A DNA stretch of 33,682 nucleotides. Origin: Candidatus Binatia bacterium. Lineage in GTDB: Bacteria > Desulfobacterota > Binatia > UBA9968 > JAJDTQ01. Both the position numbers and the translations under genes were made by a program. The notes under the pieces are model-generated. The model was not told where the DNA came from, made no database searches, and saw only the letters and a program-made list of their open reading frames with translations. The stretch covers positions 1 through 33,682 of the forward strand of contig JAJDXX010000057.1 of the NCBI GenBank assembly GCA_022823055.1, given 5' to 3'. Positions 10,855 to 19,967 of the stretch are shown piece after piece. Numbering within the stretch: position 1 is the stretch's first letter; each line of letters opens with the position of its first letter.

Positions 10855-11100
10855 CCTTACGAAACGTCATTCCCGCGGAACAGTTTGTGTCAAGACACGA
10901 CTCGGACACAAAAGTGGCACCCCGCCCCGAACCGTCATTCCTGCGGAAGCGGGAATCCAGGGGTGGAGAGGGGCCAAACGGGCGTATTCCCCGCCACACC
11001 CCCGCCTGGATTCCCGCTTCCGCGGGAATGACGTGTTCGTAACGTCTCTGCGTGGCGAGTTTTGACACAGCCTGGGAAGCGGGAATGACGTTTCGTAAGG
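10855..11100. repeat. Composite inverted repeat enclosing palindromic repeat copy 2
   Basis: The outer arms 10855-10893 and 11062-11100 are inverted copies: 22 bases at the outer edge and 8 at the inner edge (TGTGTCAA) are identical, with 9 differing bases between. The outer 22 bases contain a half copy of the core palindrome. Inside lie the box at 10886-10906 (reverse of 263-282) and the full copy at 10933-11033. The whole is a nested, nearly symmetrical structure about 246 bp long with no gene. It fills the space between sufT and lysS. Confidence 0.8.
10933..11033. repeat. Palindromic repeat, copy 2 (101 bp)
   Basis: The terminal inverted repeats are 29 bases (10933-10961 and 11005-11033) with a single mismatch. 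The cores are ATTCCT-N8-GGGAAT (10937-10956) and ATTCCC-N8-GGGAAT (11010-11029). The middle is nearly identical to copy 1 at 137-236, in the same orientation. It would form a long hairpin if transcribed. Confidence 0.9.
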
Positions 11101-11133
11101 TCTTGCCGGCTCCGAGAAAAATTTCCATAGATC

Positions 11134-12621
11134 ATGGACGAAATCAACGAGGAGATGAAGGCGCGCCGCCACAAGCTGACGCAATTCAGGGCGCGACAGT
11201 TGGCGAAACACCGTTCCGCGTATCCCAACGACTTTCGTCCTGTCCATAAAGCCCGGGACCTTCGTGACCGCTACGGAAATTTGGCCCAACCGGAACTGGA
11301 AGAATTGTCGGAGGAGTTCTCGTTGGGTGGCCGCATACGGGCGCTCCGGCCACACGGCAAGGCAGCGTTCTTCGAAGTCGAGGACAGCACGGGGAGACTG
11401 CAAATCTACGCGCGCATGGACAGGCTGGGGACGGACGCTTACGAAGAGGTCCGCTTGCTGGACGTGGGTGATATCGTTGGTGTACGTGGCCGGCTGTTCC
11501 GGACCCGCACGAACGAGCTTACCATCGAAGCCCGGGAAGTCCGGATGTTGAGCAAATGCCTTCGGCCGCTGCCCGAGAAGTGGCACGGCCTGAAGGATGT
11601 GGAAACACGCTACCGGCAACGCTACGTGGATCTGATGGTCAACCCCGACGTTCGCGAAGTGTTCCGGAACCGCTCGCGGATCATTGGGCTGGTACGCGAG
11701 TTTCTGCAGGAAAAGGGATTCCTTGAGGTCGAGACCCCGATGATGCAGCCTGTGGCGGGCGGCGCGGCAGCCAAGCCGTTTGTGACCCACCACAACTCGC
11801 TGGACCTAGACCTCTACCTGAGAGTAGCGCCGGAGCTGTTTCTCAAACGACTGCTCGTAGGCGGCTTCGACCGCGTGTTCGAGTTGAATCGCAACTTCCG
11901 CAACGAGGGACTTTCGACGCGCCACAATCCCGAGTTCACCATGGTCGAGTTCTATCAGGCCTACGCCGACCACGAGTACATGATGGAGCTTACCGAAGAG
12001 CTGTTCAGGAGACTCGCGGAGAAGATCTGCGGAAGTCTACGCATTCCCTGCGGCGAACACGAAATTGACCTGGAACCGCGTTGGAAACGGCTCTCCGTGA
12101 CCGAAGGCGTGGCCCAGTACGCGGGAGTGGAAGAGTCAGAACTGAAAACGTTGCAGGATTTGTGGAAGGTCAGGGATAAACTGAACCTCAAGCTCGATCC
12201 CAAACTGGACCGCAGCGGGCTTCTGGTGGAACTCTTTGAGCACTTGGTGGAGCCGCACTTGATCCAACCTACCTTCGTGACGGGGTACCCTCTGGAAGTA
12301 TCGCCTCTGGCGCGCCGGAACGACATGGCCCCCGCGTTTGTCGATCGCTTCGAGCTGTTCATCGGCGGGCGGGAGTTGGCCAACGCCTTCTCCGAGCTCA
12401 ACGACCCGGACGACCAGCGGCGCCGCTTCGAGGAGCAGGCGGCGGCCCGGCGGGCCGGCGACGATACCGCCTGCGAGGTGGACGAGGACTACGTGCGCGC
12501 CCTGGAGTACGCCATGCCGCCGGCGGCGGGGGAGGGCATCGGCATCGACCGCCTGGTGATGCTTCTGACCGATTCCCCCTCGATCCGCGACGTCATCCTC
12601 TTCCCGTTGCTGCGTTCCTGA
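11134..12621 (+). CDS. lysS: Lysine--tRNA ligase, class II
   Basis: Charges tRNA-Lys. The 495-residue product has an N-terminal OB anticodon-binding domain (about 60-165), motif 2 (FRNEGLSTRHNPEFTMVE), and motif 3 (GEGIGIDRLVMLLTDSPSIR). The start MDEINEEMKARRHKL fits the family. No Shine-Dalgarno sequence precedes it, and a second ATG at 11155 follows GAGGAG too closely to be good. Base and codon use change within the gene. Up to about 12330, GAA and GAG, TTG and CTG are mixed and GC is lower. Beyond that point glutamate codons are all GAG and GC matches the neighbours. This suggests recombination within lysS. lolC starts 2 bases after its stop. Confidence 0.96.
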   Translation: MDEINEEMKARRHKLTQFRARQLAKHRSAYPNDFRPVHKARDLRDRYGNLAQPELEELSEEFSLGGRIRALRPHGKAAFFEVEDSTGRLQIYARMDRLGTDAYEEVRLLDVGDIVGVRGRLFRTRTNELTIEAREVRMLSKCLRPLPEKWHGLKDVETRYRQRYVDLMVNPDVREVFRNRSRIIGLVREFLQEKGFLEVETPMMQPVAGGAAAKPFVTHHNSLDLDLYLRVAPELFLKRLLVGGFDRVFELNRNFRNEGLSTRHNPEFTMVEFYQAYADHEYMMELTEELFRRLAEKICGSLRIPCGEHEIDLEPRWKRLSVTEGVAQYAGVEESELKTLQDLWKVRDKLNLKLDPKLDRSGLLVELFEHLVEPHLIQPTFVTGYPLEVSPLARRNDMAPAFVDRFELFIGGRELANAFSELNDPDDQRRRFEEQAAARRAGDDTACEVDEDYVRALEYAMPPAAGEGIGIDRLVMLLTDSPSIRDVILFPLLRS

Positions 12622-12623
12622 CC

Positions 12624-13868
12624 ATGCCGTACGAGTTGTTCGTAGGGCTGCGCTATCTGCGTGCCCGGCGCAGCGAGCGGTTCATCTCTCTGCTCACCGT
12701 CATCTCCGTGCTCGGAGTGATGATCGCCGTGGTCACCCTCAACGTGGTGATCGCGGTGATGACCGGCTTCGAGGAGGTGCTGCGTGACCGCCTCCTGGGC
12801 CTCAACGCCCACGTGCTCCTGGTCCGGCCGGCCAGCTACCTGCGGGGTTATGACGACCTCGCCCGGCGCGTCGGCGAGCGCGACGAGGTGATCTCGGCCG
12901 CGCCCATGCTTACCGGGCATATCATCCTCACCTCCAGAAACCGGGTTTCGGGCGTGATCGTACGCGGCATCGATCCGGACCGTTCCAGCGTGGAACTCCA
13001 GGAACATCTTCAGGAGGGACGCCTGGACGGTCTCAAGACGCGCACCCCGGTGACCGTGGACGGCCGGGAACTGCAGCTCCCGGGCATCATCATCGGCGAC
13101 AGGCTCGCGGAGCAGCTACGGGTGGGTCCGGGCGACGCGCTGCAGGCGGTGTCGCCCATCGGCAGCCCCACCGCCGTCGGCATCATCCCGCGCATCCGGC
13201 GTTTCGCCGTGGTCGGCATCTTCGATTCGGGCATGCGCGAGTACGACAGCGGGTTGGCGTTCCTCAGTCTCCCGGCGGCCCAGGACTTCTTCGGCGTGGG
13301 CAAGGTCGCCACCAGCATCGAGATCACCGTCACCGACGTGGGCAACGCCCAGGCCATCGCCGCGGGCATCCAGGAGGATGTCGGCGACCGCTACCGGGTG
13401 GAGGACTGGACGCGGCTATGGCCCAACCTGTTCGCAGCGCTGCGCCTGGAGAAGACGGTGTATTTCCTGGTGCTCCTGCTCATGGTGCTCATCGCGGCTT
13501 TCAACATCGTCTCGACCCTGATCATGGTGGTGATGGAGAAGCGCAAGGACATCGCGGTGCTGCGCTCCTTGGGGGCATCCGGCGGCAGCATCCGCTGGAT
13601 CTTCCTGCTGAAGGGGTGGATCATCGGCGCCGCCGGCACCGTGCTGGGCGTGGTGATCGGCTACGTGCTCGCACGGCTCATCGAGCGGTACCAGTTCATC
13701 GATCTGCCCGAGGACGTCTTCGTGGTCTCCACCGTGCCGGTGAGCATCTCGCCGCTCTACTTCGCCCTGGTGGCCCTGGCCTCCCTGGTCATCTGCTGTC
13801 TCGCCAGCATCTACCCGGCGCGGCAGGCGGCGCGGCTTCATCCGGTGGACGTCATCCGTTACGAGTAG
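12624..13868 (+). CDS. lolC: Lipoprotein-releasing ABC transporter permease (LolC/LolE family)
   Basis: Inner-membrane permease that extracts mature lipoproteins for passage to LolA. The 414-residue product has one N-terminal membrane helix (about 22-48), a large periplasmic domain (about 50-265), and three C-terminal helices (about 270-300, 320-345 and 375-400), the MacB/FtsX-like layout. The N-terminal GLRYLRARR motif and C-terminal IYPARQAARLHPVDVIRYE are typical of LolC/E. Only one such permease is present, next to lolD. It may act as a homodimer, like the single LolF of some lineages, unless a lolE lies elsewhere. Confidence 0.92.
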   Translation: MPYELFVGLRYLRARRSERFISLLTVISVLGVMIAVVTLNVVIAVMTGFEEVLRDRLLGLNAHVLLVRPASYLRGYDDLARRVGERDEVISAAPMLTGHIILTSRNRVSGVIVRGIDPDRSSVELQEHLQEGRLDGLKTRTPVTVDGRELQLPGIIIGDRLAEQLRVGPGDALQAVSPIGSPTAVGIIPRIRRFAVVGIFDSGMREYDSGLAFLSLPAAQDFFGVGKVATSIEITVTDVGNAQAIAAGIQEDVGDRYRVEDWTRLWPNLFAALRLEKTVYFLVLLLMVLIAAFNIVSTLIMVVMEKRKDIAVLRSLGASGGSIRWIFLLKGWIIGAAGTVLGVVIGYVLARLIERYQFIDLPEDVFVVSTVPVSISPLYFALVALASLVICCLASIYPARQAARLHPVDVIRYE

Positions 13869-13874
13869 GTGGAC

Positions 13875-14558
<684 letters not shown>

Positions 14559-14680
14559 CCGGCAACGGACCGTACGCGGGGGTACTTCCGTGTGCGCGGA
14601 ACGGGTTTCGGCTGTTTCGATACGCTTTACAACCGCGTGTGAACTTGGTAGCAATACCTTCCTTTTCAGCGTATTGACTC

Positions 14681-17056
14681 ATGCGAGCTACAATTTGCCG
14701 AAGAATCGCCGCGGTTCTGACCGGGATGTGCTGTATTGTCGGTTGGCATGGTCCAGCCGTGGCCCAGTCTCTGGTCAGCGAGGTTCGCGTCGCGGGCAAC
14801 CTGAGGGTGGAGGAGGACGCCATCCGGTTGAGCATCCAGGCCCAGCCGGGGGACCCGTTCGACGCCGAGCTGGTGAACCGTGACGTCAAGGCCATCTACC
14901 GCATGGGTCTCTTCGATGACGTCAGCGCGGACTTCTCCGCCGCCGGCGTTCTGACCTACACGGTCAAGGAACGCCCGTACGTGAGGGAGGTCCGAATCGC
15001 AGGCAACGACAAGGTGTCCACGGAGGACATCGAAGCGGCCCTGGGAGTCCAGTTGCGCACGGCTCTGGACACCGCGCGTTTGCAGGAAGGACTGCAGCGG
15101 GTGCTGCGCCTGTACAGCGAGGCCGGCCACGTCAATACCCGGGTCGACTACACGCTGACCCCGGCCGAGAACAACCAGACCATCGTGACCCTGAGCGTCT
15201 TCGAGGGCGAGACGCTGCTGATCCACAAGATTACCTTCGAAGGCAACCGCGCCTTCTCCGACGACGAGTTGAAGGATGTCATGGATACGAAGGAGCGGTG
15301 GTTCATTCCCTTCACCAGCCGCGGCCGCCTGGATCCGGACGTCCTTACCAACGACACCGCGCAGTTGTCGTCGTTGTACTACGACAACGGGTTCGTGGAC
15401 CACAAGATCGACGAGCCCATCGTCCTGCCGCGGGGCGAAGGCCTGGAGGTCGTGATCCGCATCCAGGAAGGCGAACGCTACCGCGTCGGAGAGGTGAAGG
15501 TCGGCGGAGATATCGGCCGGACGCCGGAGCGGCTGCTGGAACGGGTCAGCCTCACCTCGGGGCAGGTTTTTCGCCGGAGCCGTCTGCTCAACGACGTGAC
15601 CGCGCTGCAGGAACGCTACGCGGACCGCGGCTACGCCTTCGTCGAGGTGACCCCTCGGACACGCTTCAACGTCGAAGAGCGGCTGGTGAACGTCAGCTAC
15701 GTGGTCAAGCAGGGGCCGCTGGTCTACTTCGACGAGGTGAGGATCGCCGGCAACGTCAAGACCCGGGACAAGGTGATCCGGCGGGAGCTCGAAGTGGCGG
15801 AGGAGGCACGGTTCTCCTCGGCGAGGGTCCGGGAGAGCCGCAACGCCTTGTTGCGCACGGGCTTCTTCAAGGACGTGACCGTGTCCACGGAGAAGGCCGA
15901 CCGGGATGACCGGATCAACCTGGTGGTGAACGTGGAGGAAGCGCCCACCGGTGCCTTCAGCGTCGGCGCGGGCTACAGCACCGCCAGCGGGTTCTCCTTC
16001 CGAACCTCCCTGGAAGAACGCAACCTCTTCGGTACCGGACGGCGGGTGTCCGCGGACCTCACGCTGAGCAAAACCGACCAGGACATCGTCCTGGGCTTCG
16101 TGGAACCACGCATTTTCGATACCCGCGCGGATCTCGGTTTCGACGTTTTCCACACTACCGCGGAGTACGCCACGTGGACGAACCGGCGCAGCGGTTTCTC
16201 CACCCGGATCAGCGCTCCGTTGCGATACCTTCGCCTGCCGTACCTGGGACGCCGCGCCGACGTCTGGCGCAGCGATGATCCGGACCTGGAGCCCGGGTTC
16301 TCCATCCTGGATCACCTTAACGGCGGCATCGGCTACACCTTTTTTCGTTCCAAGGTAACGGACGTGGAAAACGACGCACCGCTGAGTATCGAGCCGGGAG
16401 CATCCACCACGAGCGCGGTCACGCCGAGGCTTTCCTACGACACGCGCAACCACTTCTTTTCCCCTACCGCGGGGACACGCTCCGCGCTGTCCGTCAAGCT
16501 CGCCGGACTTGGGGGAGACAACCGCTTCATCCGGAGTGACTTCTCCATAGCCTGGTACTATCCGATTCTCGCGAATTTCGACTGGGGCAAGAGCTTCGCC
16601 CTGATGCTGGGAGGCCGGATCGGCTACGCGGACTCCTGGACCGAACGGGAACTGCCGCTGTTCGAGCGCTACTTCGCCGGCGGCATCAATTCCGTGCGCG
16701 GGTACGAGTATCGTACCCTGGGACCGCGGGAATGCCCCAGGGGCGAGCCCGAGGACGATTGTGACGACCCCGAGACCGTGGGCGGCACCAAGCAGCTCAT
16801 CCTCAAGACCGAGCTGCACTTTCCGATCGCGAATCAATGGGGCTTTCGGGGCTCTCTCTTCTTCGACCAGGGACAGGCCTTCAGGGCCACCGAGAACATC
16901 AGCATCGAGGACTTGAAGCGTTCGGTGGGGCTGGCGATGCAGTGGCAGTCGCCCATCGGACCGGTCAGACTGAGTTGGGCGTTCCCGGTGAACGCGGAAC
17001 CCACCGATCGCAAGGAGCTTCTCGGGTTCGCGTTCGGGACGGTGGGCGGTTTTTGA
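14681..17056 (+). CDS. bamA: Outer membrane protein assembly factor BamA
   Basis: Omp85 insertase that folds beta-barrels into the outer membrane. The 791-residue product has a signal peptide (cleavage likely after AVA at 26-28) and five POTRA domains to about residue 425, each with a VxxVxxxGN-type strand (VSEVRVAGN, VREVRIAGN, IHKITFEGN, VGEVKVGG, FDEVRIAGN). A 16-strand barrel follows, with the VRGY motif near residue 674. It ends in Phe (AFGTVGGF), as outer-membrane barrels do. After VRGY there is an acidic insert with two cysteines (CPRGEPEDDC) in the long loop 6, possibly a disulfide. The stop codon overlaps the -35 box of the promoter for skp. Confidence 0.96.
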   Translation: MRATICRRIAAVLTGMCCIVGWHGPAVAQSLVSEVRVAGNLRVEEDAIRLSIQAQPGDPFDAELVNRDVKAIYRMGLFDDVSADFSAAGVLTYTVKERPYVREVRIAGNDKVSTEDIEAALGVQLRTALDTARLQEGLQRVLRLYSEAGHVNTRVDYTLTPAENNQTIVTLSVFEGETLLIHKITFEGNRAFSDDELKDVMDTKERWFIPFTSRGRLDPDVLTNDTAQLSSLYYDNGFVDHKIDEPIVLPRGEGLEVVIRIQEGERYRVGEVKVGGDIGRTPERLLERVSLTSGQVFRRSRLLNDVTALQERYADRGYAFVEVTPRTRFNVEERLVNVSYVVKQGPLVYFDEVRIAGNVKTRDKVIRRELEVAEEARFSSARVRESRNALLRTGFFKDVTVSTEKADRDDRINLVVNVEEAPTGAFSVGAGYSTASGFSFRTSLEERNLFGTGRRVSADLTLSKTDQDIVLGFVEPRIFDTRADLGFDVFHTTAEYATWTNRRSGFSTRISAPLRYLRLPYLGRRADVWRSDDPDLEPGFSILDHLNGGIGYTFFRSKVTDVENDAPLSIEPGASTTSAVTPRLSYDTRNHFFSPTAGTRSALSVKLAGLGGDNRFIRSDFSIAWYYPILANFDWGKSFALMLGGRIGYADSWTERELPLFERYFAGGINSVRGYEYRTLGPRECPRGEPEDDCDDPETVGGTKQLILKTELHFPIANQWGFRGSLFFDQGQAFRATENISIEDLKRSVGLAMQWQSPIGPVRLSWAFPVNAEPTDRKELLGFAFGTVGGF

Positions 17057-17082
17057 CGGCGCTGGTTGCCGAGCCGTATAAT
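17053..17082 (+). promoter_or_regulatory. Promoter overlapping the end of bamA, driving skp-lpxD and downstream genes
   Basis: TTGACG (17053-17058) contains the bamA stop codon TGA. TATAAT (17077-17082) is a perfect -10 box, and the spacer is 18 bases. A start near 17089 would give a leader of only about 20 bases with a GGAGG ribosome site. The lipid A genes could thus be expressed apart from lysS-lol-bamA. Confidence 0.65.
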
Positions 17083-17109
17083 TGAGCTATATTCTTGCTG
17101 GAGGTTATG

Positions 17110-17634
17110 GTGACCCGAGTCTGTGCGGTTCTCTTGTTGACGCTGCTGCTGACCCCCGCGTGGGGCCAGGAGCTCAAGGTCGGGTTCGTCAATCTACAGA
17201 GGGCCATCAGCTTGTCCGAGCGCGGCAAGAGCGCGCGTGTCCAGTTCCAGGCGTCGGTCAAGGACAAGCAGGACGCATTGCGGAAGGAGCAGCAGGCCAT
17301 CGAGAAGGAGCAGCGGGACCTGCAGAAGCAAGGCGTCTTGATGAAGGAGAGCGAACGGGCCAAGGCGCAGCTCCGCTTCCAGCGGCGCGTGCGCGATTAC
17401 GAGCGTGACAAGCGCGACATGCAGGAGGAATTGGCTCTCAGGGAACGCGAGATCACCGACGGAATCCTGAAGGATCTGCAAAAGATCATCGCGGAGCTGG
17501 GCAAGACCGGGAAGTTCACCATGATCCTTGAACGAAGCCAGCTTCTCTACACGGACAAGGGAACCGACGTCACCGATGACGTGATCAAGCTTTACAACGA
17601 GCGCTTCAAGAAGACGGCCGACAAGGACAGGTGA
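17110..17634 (+). CDS. skp: Skp/OmpH-family periplasmic chaperone
   Basis: Holds unfolded outer-membrane proteins in the periplasm for BamA. The product has a signal peptide (hydrophobic [11 protein letters not shown], cleavage near AWG-QE), the VGFVNLQRA start of the mature domain, a long charged coiled-coil (about residues 35-120) rich in Lys, Glu, Gln and Arg, and a C-terminal beta segment ([14 protein letters not shown]). The GGAGG at 17100-17104 sits 5 bases before the GTG at 17110, which I chose. The ATG at 17107 is only 2 bases from it, and a TTG at 17095 precedes it. The stop overlaps the lpxD start as GTGA. Confidence 0.92.
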   Translation: MTRVCAVLLLTLLLTPAWGQELKVGFVNLQRAISLSERGKSARVQFQASVKDKQDALRKEQQAIEKEQRDLQKQGVLMKESERAKAQLRFQRRVRDYERDKRDMQEELALREREITDGILKDLQKIIAELGKTGKFTMILERSQLLYTDKGTDVTDDVIKLYNERFKKTADKDR

Positions 17635-18686
17635 CCACCTCAGGCAAATCGCTCGCGGAACTCGCCGAGTTCGTCGGCGGACGGGTGGCCGGTGACGCGG
17701 ACGTGACCATCCAGAGGGTGTCTTCCATAGAGGACGCCGGCCCGGACGACATCACTTTTCTGGCCCATCCGCGCTACCGGGACCATCTGGCCTCGTGCAA
17801 CGCCGGCGCGGTCATCGTGGCCCACGACCTGCGCGCGGACGTCGCGCTCAACTTTCTTCACGTCGACGATCCCCACCGGGCGTTCGCGCAAATACACGCG
17901 TTGTTCAGTCCCGCGGCCGTGCACGCGCCGGGCGTCAGCCCCTTGGCCGCCGTCGATCCATCCGCCGTCGTGGAACCGAGCGCCAGCCTCTATCCTCACT
18001 GCTACGTGGGAAAAGACGCCCGGGTCGGCCAAAGGACGGTGCTCATGTCTGGCGTGTCCGTCGGCGCCGGAGCGCGGCTCGGTCGTGATTGCGTGCTGCA
18101 TCCCAACGTGACGGTGGCGGAGGGCTGCCGGGTCGGCGACGGCGTCGTTCTTCACGCGGGCGTGGTTATCGGCAGCGACGGCTTCGGCTACGCGGGCCAC
18201 GGTCCAGGGCGTCTCAAGGTGCCGCAGGCCGGGATCGTAGAGATCGGCGAGAACGTGGAGATCGGCGCCAACACCACCATCGATCGGGCCACCATCGGCA
18301 GCACCCGCATAGGCGCGGGCACGAAGATCGATAATCTCGTACAGATAGGGCACAATGTGGTGGTTGGCGAACGGTGCCTGATCATTGCCCAGACGGGCAT
18401 ATCCGGCAGCGTGGTGGTGGGCGACGACGTGGTGCTGGCCGGACAGGTGGGCGTCAAGGACCACGTGGAGATCGGCTCCCGGTCGGTGATCGGACCCAAG
18501 AGCGCCATCGTGCAATCGGTGCCGCCCGGCTCCGTGCTCTCCGGGCTGACCTCGGCCGCGCCGCACAAGGAGTGGCTCAGGGTGATACGGCTCCTGCCGA
18601 AGCTGCCCGCGCTTTGGCGGCGGGTGGCCGAGATCGAGCGGGCCTTGCGCCGGACGGCCTCTACGGAGGACAAGGAGGTCCCGTAG
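17631..18686 (+). CDS. lpxD: UDP-3-O-acylglucosamine N-acyltransferase LpxD
   Basis: Third step of lipid A synthesis: adds the second acyl chain, from acyl-ACP, to the amino group of UDP-3-O-acyl-glucosamine. The 351-residue product has an N-terminal uridine-binding domain (to about 100) with [10 protein letters not shown] long left-handed beta-helix of hexapeptide repeats follows, with the conserved SDGFGYA and IDRATIG segments and the catalytic histidine His241 in IGHNVVVG. The GTG start lies in a GTGA overlap with skp. fabZ follows after 4 bases. Confidence 0.95.
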   Translation: MTTSGKSLAELAEFVGGRVAGDADVTIQRVSSIEDAGPDDITFLAHPRYRDHLASCNAGAVIVAHDLRADVALNFLHVDDPHRAFAQIHALFSPAAVHAPGVSPLAAVDPSAVVEPSASLYPHCYVGKDARVGQRTVLMSGVSVGAGARLGRDCVLHPNVTVAEGCRVGDGVVLHAGVVIGSDGFGYAGHGPGRLKVPQAGIVEIGENVEIGANTTIDRATIGSTRIGAGTKIDNLVQIGHNVVVGERCLIIAQTGISGSVVVGDDVVLAGQVGVKDHVEIGSRSVIGPKSAIVQSVPPGSVLSGLTSAAPHKEWLRVIRLLPKLPALWRRVAEIERALRRTASTEDKEVP

Positions 18687-18690
18687 CGAA

Positions 18691-19134
18691 ATGATGGACG
18701 TAATCGAGATACGCAAGCTGATCCCGCATCGCTATCCGTTCCTTCTGGTGGATCGAATCGTGGAGCTCGAGCCGAACAAGCGTATCGTGGGCATCAAGAA
18801 CGTCAGCATCAACGAGAGCTTCTTCCAGGGCCACTTCCCGGACAAGCCCATCATGCCGGGCGTGCTGATCTGCGAAGCCATGGCGCAGGTAGGCGCCATC
18901 TTCGCGCGCCGCAGCGACCCATCGTCGGACAACGACCCGTGGGACAAGGTTTTCGTCCTCACGGGTCTCGACCGGGTGAAGTTCAAGCACCTGGTGGTGC
19001 CGGGCGATCAGTTGCGCATCGAGTTGGAAATCACACGGCGGCGCAAGAACTATTGGCGCCTCGCCGGGCATGCGACGGTGGACGGACGGCGCGTGGCGGA
19101 GGCGGAATTGTCCGCCATGGAGATGCCTGCGTGA
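18691..19134 (+). CDS. fabZ: 3-hydroxyacyl-ACP dehydratase FabZ
   Basis: Dehydrates 3-hydroxyacyl-ACP for fatty-acid elongation and so competes with the lipid A acyltransferases for the same acyl-ACP. The 147-residue hot-dog fold has the catalytic His48 in GHFPDKPIMPGV and Glu62 in CEAMAQ. The N-terminal IPHRYPFLLVDR is typical. A short polar stretch (SDPSSDNDPWD) lies in the variable loop. Either of two consecutive ATG codons (18691, 18694) may start it. The end overlaps the next gene as GTGA. In many relatives lpxA lies here, but it is absent. Confidence 0.95.
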   Translation: MMDVIEIRKLIPHRYPFLLVDRIVELEPNKRIVGIKNVSINESFFQGHFPDKPIMPGVLICEAMAQVGAIFARRSDPSSDNDPWDKVFVLTGLDRVKFKHLVVPGDQLRIELEITRRRKNYWRLAGHATVDGRRVAEAELSAMEMPA

Positions 19135-19967
19135 CGCCGGACGTGCCCGCGGACCGGGTCGGCCTGATCGCCGGCAGCGGCCGCTTCCCACTGATATTCG
19201 CCCGCAACGCGCGACAGGCCGGGGTACGCGTCATCGCGGTGGCCCACCACGGGGAAACGGACCCGGAGATCGAGCAGTTCGCCGCGGAGGTCACCTGGAT
19301 CCGGGTGGGGCAGTTGGGGCGGATCATCCGGACCTTCCACAAGGCGGAGGTCCGTCACGCCGTTATGGCGGGCGGCATCCGCAAGGTGCGCATGTTCTCG
19401 AACTTCAGGCCCGATCCCAGAGGCTTGGCATTGCTGGCGCGGATGCGGCGCCGCGACGACGACCACCTGTTGCGCGGGGTCGCCGGGGAGCTCGAGGGCG
19501 AGGGCATCCGGGTGGTGCCTTCAACGATTTTCCTCGAACGCATCATTCCCGGAACGCCGGGGGTGTTGACCCGCACCGAGCCGAGCGAGCAGCAATGGCG
19601 GGACGTGCGTCAGGGAATCCCCATGGCGAAGACGCTCGGACGCATGGGCATCGGTCAAACCCTGGTGCTGAAGGAGGGGGTCGTGCTGGCCGTCGAGGCC
19701 ATCGAGGGCACGGATGCCGCCATCCGCCGCGGGGGCGAGGTCGTGGAAGGCTCCATCGTGGTGGTCAAGATGAGCAAGCCGGACCAGGACCTGCGCTTCG
19801 ACGTGCCCGCCATCGGTCCGGGGACCATCGATGTCCTGCGGGAAGCCGGGGGCGGCGTGCTCGCGGTGGAGTGTGGGCGGTCGATTCTGCTGGACAAGGA
19901 GGAGTTGCTGGCGGCCGCCGACGATGCGGGCATCGCGGTGGTCGCGGCGGCTTCGGAGCCGGAATGA
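19131..19967 (+). CDS. lpxI: UDP-2,3-diacylglucosamine pyrophosphatase LpxI
   Basis: Hydrolyses UDP-2,3-diacylglucosamine to lipid X and UMP, the step done by LpxH in gammaproteobacteria. The 278-residue product begins VGLIAGSGRFPLIFARNAR, the mark of the LpxI (DUF1009) family. It continues with the GGIRKVRMF segment and a C-terminal domain (MGIGQTLVLKEGVVLAVEAIEGTD). The GTG at 19131 overlaps the fabZ stop, and the longer open frame upstream lies inside fabZ. The stop overlaps the next gene as ATGA, so translation is probably coupled on both sides. Confidence 0.94.
   Translation: MTPDVPADRVGLIAGSGRFPLIFARNARQAGVRVIAVAHHGETDPEIEQFAAEVTWIRVGQLGRIIRTFHKAEVRHAVMAGGIRKVRMFSNFRPDPRGLALLARMRRRDDDHLLRGVAGELEGEGIRVVPSTIFLERIIPGTPGVLTRTEPSEQQWRDVRQGIPMAKTLGRMGIGQTLVLKEGVVLAVEAIEGTDAAIRRGGEVVEGSIVVVKMSKPDQDLRFDVPAIGPGTIDVLREAGGGVLAVECGRSILLDKEELLAAADDAGIAVVAAASEPE

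Noticed and set aside
11062-11067. TTGACA inside the repeat as the -35 box for lysS
   Set aside because: No acceptable -10 hexamer follows at 15-19 bases.
10855-11100. CRISPR array
   Set aside because: The repeats are inverted and nested, not direct repeats with regular unique spacers.
10783-11128. Small open frames between sufT and lysS
   Set aside because: Same reason: translated repeat sequence, with matching peptides at both loci.
14626-14665. Sigma-E-like or sigma-70 promoter before bamA (TTTACA or GAACTT)
   Set aside because: Neither has an acceptable -10 partner at proper spacing, so I cannot support a call.
14666-16837. A 723-codon open frame on the minus strand opposite bamA
   Set aside because: It is a shadow of bamA with no domain resemblance. 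High GC makes long antisense frames common here.
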